Assembly (NCBI GenBank): GCA_023441125.1
Contig: JAEZQV010000412.1
Span: 1-20,125, forward strand
Direction: 5' to 3'
Length of the DNA stretch: 20,125 nucleotides
Source of the DNA: Bacillota bacterium
GTDB taxonomy: Bacteria > Bacillota_C > Negativicutes > Sporomusales > Sporomusaceae
In this document: piece by piece, positions 15,368-20,125 of the stretch
Numbering within the stretch: position 1 is the stretch's first letter
Layout: the number at the start of each line of letters is the position of its first letter
The notes under the pieces: generated by a model
What the model saw: the letters and a program-made list of their open reading frames with translations, nothing else
The model's database searches: none
What the model was told of the DNA's origin: nothing
Program-made: the position numbers and the translations under genes

Positions 15368-15457
15368 GTGACTTTCCTATCATCGGACAGAGTATTTATT
15401 GGGGCACTGGTGAAAGACGCGGTTGACAAGAAACCTGCCATAACAGTTGCAGAGTAA
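15368..15457 (+). CDS. Possible 29-residue ORF just upstream of tpsB
   Basis: GTG 15368 to TAA 15457 reads MTFLSSDRVFIGALVKDAV followed by DKKPAITVAE. GAGG (15354-15357) is 10 nt upstream, though it lies in a small hairpin arm. The stop is 15 nt before the tpsB ATG. Residue composition looks protein-like, but a chance ORF of this size is common. It could be the tail of a decayed gene or a leader ORF. Confidence 0.2.
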   Translation: MTFLSSDRVFIGALVKDAVDKKPAITVAE

Positions 15458-15472
15458 AGAAAGGATGATTCC

Positions 15473-17176
15473 ATGGAAAAGTTTGGATGCCATCATTGTA
15501 AACAGTTTATCTTGTTTCTGCTGACCCTGCTTTGTCTGGCGGCAGTCGTTCCCGCTTTTGCCGCGCCGCCCGACAGCGGCACCGCCTTAGAGGGCGTCAA
15601 GCCGCCGGCTGTACAGCCGCCGACGGTCAAAATCCCTGCGCTCACCGTTGAAGGCAACCAGCCGCCGGAAAGCGCCGACAGCCAGCAGAAAATCACGGTC
15701 AGCGCCTTCCGCATCGGCGGCGAGTCGCCAGTTCCGGCTGCCGAACTTTTAAAACTTGTCCAGAACGAAGCCGGCAAGGAAATCACCCTCAGCGACCTTA
15801 ACCGCCTCGCCGGCAAAATAACCCAGCACCTGCGCCAGCAGGGCTACCTCGTGGCCTTCGCCTACATCCCGGCCCAGGAAGTCACGGACGGCGTCGTCGA
15901 GATCGCCGTTATCCCGGGCAAATACGGCCAGATCAAAGTGAGCGGCACCGGCCACATTGACGCCAACAAATTGCGGGATATGCTGCCCTGCGCCAAACCC
16001 GGCATGCTCATCACCCAAGGGCCGCTGGAGCGGTCGTTGCTCCTCATCAGTGACATGTCCGGCGTCAACGTCAAAGCCAACCTGGCCCCCGGCGAAACCG
16101 CCGGCACCGCCGACTTGGTGCTTGAGACGGCCGACAGCGCCAAAGTGAGCGGCGCGGTTTACGCCGACAACTGGGGCAACCACTACACCGGCCAAACCCG
16201 CTACGGCTTCCAGGGCTACGTCAACAATTTCAGCAGCGGCGGCGGCGACGCCTTCAACTTCGGCGGGCTGACCACCGGCCAGGGAATCAACGACTACAAC
16301 TTCGGCTACAGCACGCCGCTGGGGCATAACGGAGCGAGGATCGAAGTCAAATACTCGCGGGTCGGCTACACCCTGGGCGAAGACTACGCCGACCTCGGAG
16401 CCACGGGGCGGGCGGCGGTCACCAGCTACGACGTCAGCTACCCGTTCATCCGGGGTCGGGCCTTCAGCCTCTATGGCACGGTGGGCTACGACGTCAAACA
16501 CCTCAGTGACGACATCGCCGGCTTCGGCAGCTACTCGTCGCGGAACAGCGGGCTGTGGAACACGGGGCTGTCGGGTAACTTCAGCGACAGCTGGCTGGGG
16601 GGAGGAGTCAGCGCCTTCAGCCTGACCTACTACAAAGGGGACCTGCGGTTCAAAGACGCGGCGACCGCAGCGGCCGACGCGGCTAGCGCGAAGACGAGCG
16701 GGGGTTTTGCGAAAACGGTGCTGGCCTTCCAGCGGCAGCAGACAGTGGCGGAGAACCTGAGCTTCAACTTCAACTTCACGGGGCAGCTGGCCGACAAGAA
16801 TCTCGACTCGTCGGAGAAGCTGTTTCTGGGGGGAGCGGACGGAGTGAGGGCGTTCCCGCAAGGGGAAGCGTCGGGGGACGAAGGGTACAAGCTGACGGGG
16901 GAACTGCGGTGGAGGCTGTCGCATCTGTCGGCGGGGCAGAACAACCTGTACCTGAACACCTTCTACGACTACGGCAGCGTCATGACAAACAAAGATCCCT
17001 ATGTTTCAGGAGCCAACCGGCGGAGCCTGATGGGGGCGGGACTGGGCCTCTTATGGACGCGGGACCGGGACTACGCCATGCGTCTCGACTACGCCTGGAA
17101 GATTGGCAATGAGCAGGCTATGGCGGACAGTGACAAGAATGGCCGCCTCTGGATACAAGGCGTGAAATATTTCTAA
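15473..17176 (+). CDS. TpsB outer-membrane transporter, ShlB/FhaC/HecB family
   Basis: Omp85-superfamily barrel that carries the partner TpsA adhesin across the outer membrane. The 567 residues start with a signal peptide (hydrophobic 11-28, cleavage likely after AFA at 28-30). A proline-rich linker follows (about 31-70), then a POTRA_2 domain (about 73-150, ITVSAFRIGG to AVIPGKYG), a second POTRA-like/ShlB region (about 151-225), and a C-terminal beta-barrel. The superfamily motif LGGADGVRAFPQGEASGDEG places VRAF at 458-461, with R459 the conserved arginine of the barrel-lumen loop. The last residue is phenylalanine, as in many outer-membrane barrels. AAAGGA lies 7 nt before the ATG. tpsA starts 24 nt after its stop. 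Confidence 0.95.
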   Translation: MEKFGCHHCKQFILFLLTLLCLAAVVPAFAAPPDSGTALEGVKPPAVQPPTVKIPALTVEGNQPPESADSQQKITVSAFRIGGESPVPAAELLKLVQNEAGKEITLSDLNRLAGKITQHLRQQGYLVAFAYIPAQEVTDGVVEIAVIPGKYGQIKVSGTGHIDANKLRDMLPCAKPGMLITQGPLERSLLLISDMSGVNVKANLAPGETAGTADLVLETADSAKVSGAVYADNWGNHYTGQTRYGFQGYVNNFSSGGGDAFNFGGLTTGQGINDYNFGYSTPLGHNGARIEVKYSRVGYTLGEDYADLGATGRAAVTSYDVSYPFIRGRAFSLYGTVGYDVKHLSDDIAGFGSYSSRNSGLWNTGLSGNFSDSWLGGGVSAFSLTYYKGDLRFKDAATAAADAASAKTSGGFAKTVLAFQRQQTVAENLSFNFNFTGQLADKNLDSSEKLFLGGADGVRAFPQGEASGDEGYKLTGELRWRLSHLSAGQNNLYLNTFYDYGSVMTNKDPYVSGANRRSLMGAGLGLLWTRDRDYAMRLDYAWKIGNEQAMADSDKNGRLWIQGVKYF

Positions 17177-17200
17177 AACAATCTTAAGGAGGAAAGCCAA

Positions 17201-20125
17201 ATGCAAAGGAAATGGAAACGGCGCTGGCAGCGTGTAGCGAAGATCGTCCTGACGCCGGTGGCAGCGGGGATGCTGCTGCTGAGTGCGTACAGCGCGGCTT
17301 ACGCCAACCCCACCGGCGGCATGGTAACGAGCGGCGCGGCGAACATCGCGACGAATGGCAGCACCATGACGGTGAACCAGAGTACGAATAAGGCCATCAT
17401 CAACTGGCAGAGCTTTTCGATCGGCAATGGTGAGACGGTGAACTTCGTCCAGCCGGGGGCAAGCTCCGTCGCTCTTAACCGGGTCATCGGCAACAACCCC
17501 TCGGCCATCTACGGCACGCTGAACGCCAACGGCAAAGTGTTCCTTGTCAACCCGAACGGCGTGCTATTCGCCAAAGGGGCGCAGGTGAACACCGGCGGGC
17601 TGGTGGCCTCGACCCTCGACATCGCGGACAGCAACTTCCTGAACGGCAACTATGCCTTCAGCGGGAGCGACGCGGGCAGCGTGGTCAACCAAGGTAACAT
17701 CACCGCCGCCAGCGAGGCGGTCTTCCTCGGGCCGCAGGTGGCGAACGAAGGCGTCATCGCGGCGAAGGTAGTGGGGCTGGGAGCAGGGCATAAAGTCAGA
17801 CTCGACTTCAGCGGCGACCAACTGCTCAGCCTGACCGTCGACACCGGGGCGGCGAGCGGCAGCGCCTCAAACAGCGGCACCATCACGGCAAATGGCGGGA
17901 CGGTGGTCATGAGCGCCGGCACGGCGGACGCGCTACTAAATACTGTGGTTAACAACATCGGCGTCATCCGGGCGCAGACGGTCAATAACCAGGGCGGCGT
18001 CATCAAGCTGTTGGGCAACACCGTCAATGTCGGCGGCACGCTGGACGCCAGCGCCCCGAACGGCGGCAACGGCGGCTTCATCGAGACCAGCGGCAACAAG
18101 GTGAAGATCGCCGACAGCGCCATCATTACGACCAAGGCCGCCAGCGGCAAGACGGGCACCTGGCTGATCGACCCGGACGGCTTCACCATCGCGGCCACCG
18201 GCGGCGACATTACCGGGGCGGCGCTGAGTAGCCAGCTTGCCTTAAACAACGTCACCATTCAATCGACCGACGGCCACAGCAGCGACACCAGCGGCAATGT
18301 CAATGTCAACGACGCGGTGACCTGGTCGTCTAGTTCAAAGTTGGAACTCCACGCCAGCAACGACATCAACATCAATGCTGTGATCACAGCGCCTAGCGGT
18401 GCATTGACGCTTAACGCCTACAACGATGACAATCCCATTGATAATGCGACTAACAATATCAATATCAATGCGATTAATGCGCTGAACGTCGCGAACATCG
18501 GCGGCTATAGTTATGGTAAGCTCAATATAAACCAGTCCCAGACATGGACAACGCCTCCGGATTTGTCGGGGTTGATAATATGTGGCCTGAATGTCAATGC
18601 GCCGGTGACATGGTCGAGCGGCACGCTGATACTTGCTCCCTACGGCGATTTCAATATCAATCCCGGCGGTTCTCTTGCCGGTCCGACTCTCGATATGAGT
18701 TCTTACAATTTCAACCTCAATGCAGCAAACGCCTTCCACGTTGCAACGGTCATAGGAGAGCATGGCTATGCAGGCGTTTACGGCGATTTCAATATCAATC
18801 AGCCGCAGACCTGGACGACCGCGCCGGATCTTTCGGCACTGGGCGTAGCAGGAAATACCAACGTTAATGCTGCCTTGACCTGGTCGTCCGGCACGCTGAC
18901 GCTTTCAGCCGGCAATCACCCCTGGTCTGGGTGGGGCGACTATCTCACTCATAACGTAAACGTTAATGCTGCGCTTACCGGTCCATCCCTTGCGTTCAAT
19001 TTACCCATTGTACCTGATTCCCCCGATTTACCACCCAATACGCCAAGCGCGGTCAACATCAGCGCTGTCAACGCTCTGAACGTGACGACGGTCAGCGGAG
19101 CAGCGACAGGCGGATTTAACATTGCGGCCGCACAGACATGGTCGACGGCGCCGACCGTATCATTGACGGCAGACATCAACGTCAATGCTCCGCTGACTTG
19201 GTCGACAGGTACGCTGACGCTCGGCGGTAATAACGCAAACGTTAATGCTGTGCTTGCCGGTCCATCCCTTGCGTTCAATACATCTGACGCGGTCAGCATC
19301 AGCGCCGTCAACGCTCTGAACGTGACGACAGTCAAAGGAACAGCGGCAGGCGGATTTAACATTGCGGCCGCACAGACATGGTCGACGGCGCCGACCATAT
19401 CCCTGACGGGAGACATCAACGTTGACGCTCCGCTGACCTGGTCGACGGGTGCGCTGACGCTCGGCGGCACGAGCATCAATGTAAATGCCCCACTCATCGG
19501 GTCGATAGGTACGCTGAAGCTCGCCGCCAGCAACAACATTGAACTTAACACCGCGCTGAGCTGGTCAAGCGGCACTCTGACGCTGAACGCCGGGAAGAGC
19601 ATCTTTGTGAACGCGGTGATGACCGCGAACGACACGGCGAATCTCGCCGCCAGCTACGGGCGTGTTCTCGACGCCAACGGTAACCCGACGGCGGTCGCGA
19701 CGGCCGGCAGCAACGCCGATGGTACGCCATTCGGGCTTTATACTAAGAGCACCGATTCGCATGGCAACTATACCGGCAGAATCGATTTCGCAAGCAATGG
19801 CGCGGTGATGCTGAACGGACAGGCTTACACCGTCATCAACTCGATTGCGGGCTTCGGTGCCATCGGCACGAATTTATCCGGCAATTACGTGCTTGGAAGC
19901 AACTTGAGCGGTTTAACCCTTGCGGATCTGTCGGCATTCGGTTTTTCGTCAGGAGGGCAGTTCACCGGCAATTTCAACGGCCTCGGTCACGCGCTGACGA
20001 CAGTCGTCCAGCCGTCCATCACTCTTCCGTCGTCGATCGGCAACCTCAGCTCCACCAATCTGATTCTGAATTCCGCGGGGGGCATCTCAGCCAATTCGAG
20101 CGTGACATCAGGCGCGGGCATATTG
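17201..20125 (+). CDS. TpsA filamentous-haemagglutinin-type exoprotein, 5' part (continues past window)
   Basis: Large secreted adhesin, probably exported by the adjacent TpsB. The frame is open from ATG 17201 to the window end (975 codons). AGGAGG (17187-17192) is 8 nt upstream. A basic N-terminus and hydrophobic stretch form a signal peptide, with cleavage likely after AYA at residue 35. The TPS (haemagglutination activity) domain follows, with the hallmark GKVFLVNPNGVLFAKGAQVN (NPNG at 117-120). GTWLIDPDGF (W321), common in such adhesins, precedes GGDITGAALSSQLA. Residues about 418-787 are repeated modules built on QTWSTAP and LTWSSGTLTL, likely beta-helix coils. Near 875-930, AIGTNLSGNYVLGSNL and FTGNFNGLGHAL resemble GLUG-type repeats. 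Target and final size are unknown. Confidence 0.93.
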   Translation, partial: MQRKWKRRWQRVAKIVLTPVAAGMLLLSAYSAAYANPTGGMVTSGAANIATNGSTMTVNQSTNKAIINWQSFSIGNGETVNFVQPGASSVALNRVIGNNPSAIYGTLNANGKVFLVNPNGVLFAKGAQVNTGGLVASTLDIADSNFLNGNYAFSGSDAGSVVNQGNITAASEAVFLGPQVANEGVIAAKVVGLGAGHKVRLDFSGDQLLSLTVDTGAASGSASNSGTITANGGTVVMSAGTADALLNTVVNNIGVIRAQTVNNQGGVIKLLGNTVNVGGTLDASAPNGGNGGFIETSGNKVKIADSAIITTKAASGKTGTWLIDPDGFTIAATGGDITGAALSSQLALNNVTIQSTDGHSSDTSGNVNVNDAVTWSSSSKLELHASNDININAVITAPSGALTLNAYNDDNPIDNATNNININAINALNVANIGGYSYGKLNINQSQTWTTPPDLSGLIICGLNVNAPVTWSSGTLILAPYGDFNINPGGSLAGPTLDMSSYNFNLNAANAFHVATVIGEHGYAGVYGDFNINQPQTWTTAPDLSALGVAGNTNVNAALTWSSGTLTLSAGNHPWSGWGDYLTHNVNVNAALTGPSLAFNLPIVPDSPDLPPNTPSAVNISAVNALNVTTVSGAATGGFNIAAAQTWSTAPTVSLTADINVNAPLTWSTGTLTLGGNNANVNAVLAGPSLAFNTSDAVSISAVNALNVTTVKGTAAGGFNIAAAQTWSTAPTISLTGDINVDAPLTWSTGALTLGGTSINVNAPLIGSIGTLKLAASNNIELNTALSWSSGTLTLNAGKSIFVNAVMTANDTANLAASYGRVLDANGNPTAVATAGSNADGTPFGLYTKSTDSHGNYTGRIDFASNGAVMLNGQAYTVINSIAGFGAIGTNLSGNYVLGSNLSGLTLADLSAFGFSSGGQFTGNFNGLGHALTTVVQPSITLPSSIGNLSSTNLILNSAGGISANSSVTSGAGIL
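18954..19232 (+). repeat. tpsA internal tandem module A (279 nt)
   Basis: Starts at ACGTAAACGTTAATGCTGCG and is repeated by module B directly after it. Relative to B it has a 39-nt insertion (about 19001-19045) encoding the proline-rich PIVPDSPDLPPNT. Outside this insertion the copies are about 90% identical, for example GGCGGATTTAACATTGCGGC in both. The length difference is a multiple of three, so the frame is kept. Confidence 0.88.
19233..19472 (+). repeat. tpsA internal tandem module B (240 nt)
   Basis: An 80-codon unit matching module A without its proline-rich insertion; for most of its length the offset is exactly 240 nt. The encoded pattern is ALNVTTV...GGFNIAAAQTWSTAP...INVDAPLTWSTGALTLGG. 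A third, more divergent start is seen right after it (INVNAPLIG), and older, weaker relatives lie upstream near 18454-18950. Confidence 0.88.

Larger units (their letters stand above)
14266..15472. other. 1.2-kb AT-rich region without a confident gene
   Basis: Compared with both flanks this region is visibly richer in A+T. It holds two ~215-nt direct repeats, a short ORF that would need an ATT start (14414-14554), small ORFs inside the repeats, hairpins CTAAAC/GTTTAG (15281-15297) and CTCGG/CCGAG (15343-15356), and a possible 29-codon ORF ending 15 nt before tpsB. Decay of former genes, mobile-element debris, or a long regulatory leader for tpsBA are all possible. Confidence 0.55.

Noticed and set aside
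15423..15428. TTGACA just upstream of tpsB as a -35 box
   Set aside because: No -10 element at 16-18 nt: the only similar hexamer (TAACAG) is 12 nt away.
15749..16924. 391-codon open frame on the minus strand antisense to tpsB
   Set aside because: It is a composition shadow of a GC-rich gene: the + strand frame has signal peptide, POTRA and VRAF motifs, while the antisense product is a low-complexity V/A/G/R-rich sequence with no ribosome site or family features.
17650..18258. 202-codon minus-strand frame inside tpsA
   Set aside because: Shadow of the conserved TPS-domain coding strand; composition is biased and no motif is seen.
18454..19511. CRISPR-like regular repeats
   Set aside because: The repeats are long, in frame with tpsA, and encode protein modules; they lack short identical repeats with unique spacers.
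18949..19635. 228-codon minus-strand frame inside tpsA
   Set aside because: It mirrors the repeated tpsA modules, so its own repeats are a by-product. No ribosome site or recognisable domain.

Overview
The window looks like a chromosomal segment from a diderm (outer-membrane) Firmicute, most likely Negativicutes and perhaps Sporomusaceae. This is an inference from gene content. Firmicute-type features (strong AGGAGG ribosome sites, a cdaA-cdaR-glmM c-di-AMP locus and a glmS ribozyme) sit next to a two-partner secretion system that needs an outer membrane. All supported genes are on the + strand.

Positions 1-6823 are amino-acid biosynthesis: the 3' end of argB, then argD and argF; a 400-nt gap carrying a 179-nt inverted-repeat element; then argG, argH and ilvE. 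Together argB-D-F-G-H give acetylglutamate phosphorylation, transamination, citrulline formation, argininosuccinate synthesis and its cleavage to arginine. ilvE (branched-chain aminotransferase) appears to ride on the argGH transcript, which ends at a nested hairpin plus T-tract (6830-6905).

Positions 7045-11781 form a compact operon: cdaA (diadenylate cyclase), cdaR (YbbR-domain regulator), a COG2509-type FAD-dependent oxidoreductase and glmM (phosphoglucosamine mutase). glmS follows at 12170-13999. It has its own sigma70-like promoter, a 5' hairpin, a six-codon leader ORF and a recognisable glmS ribozyme. c-di-AMP signalling and the first steps of amino-sugar (peptidoglycan and LPS precursor) synthesis are therefore adjacent.

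Positions 14000-15472 hold no confident protein gene. They contain a possible small-RNA unit ending at a strong terminator (14215-14265), two ~215-nt direct repeats about 95% identical (14529-14744 and 14853-15067), and several very short ORFs of doubtful status.

Positions 15473-20125 are a two-partner secretion pair: a TpsB outer-membrane transporter (ShlB/FhaC/HecB family) and the first 975 codons of a large TpsA filamentous-haemagglutinin-type adhesin. The adhesin carries tandem beta-helix-like modules, two of them recently duplicated, and continues past the window. Nothing here is clearly a novel system. The least explained pieces are the 215-nt repeats, the candidate small RNA, the structured region before tpsB and the glmS leader.
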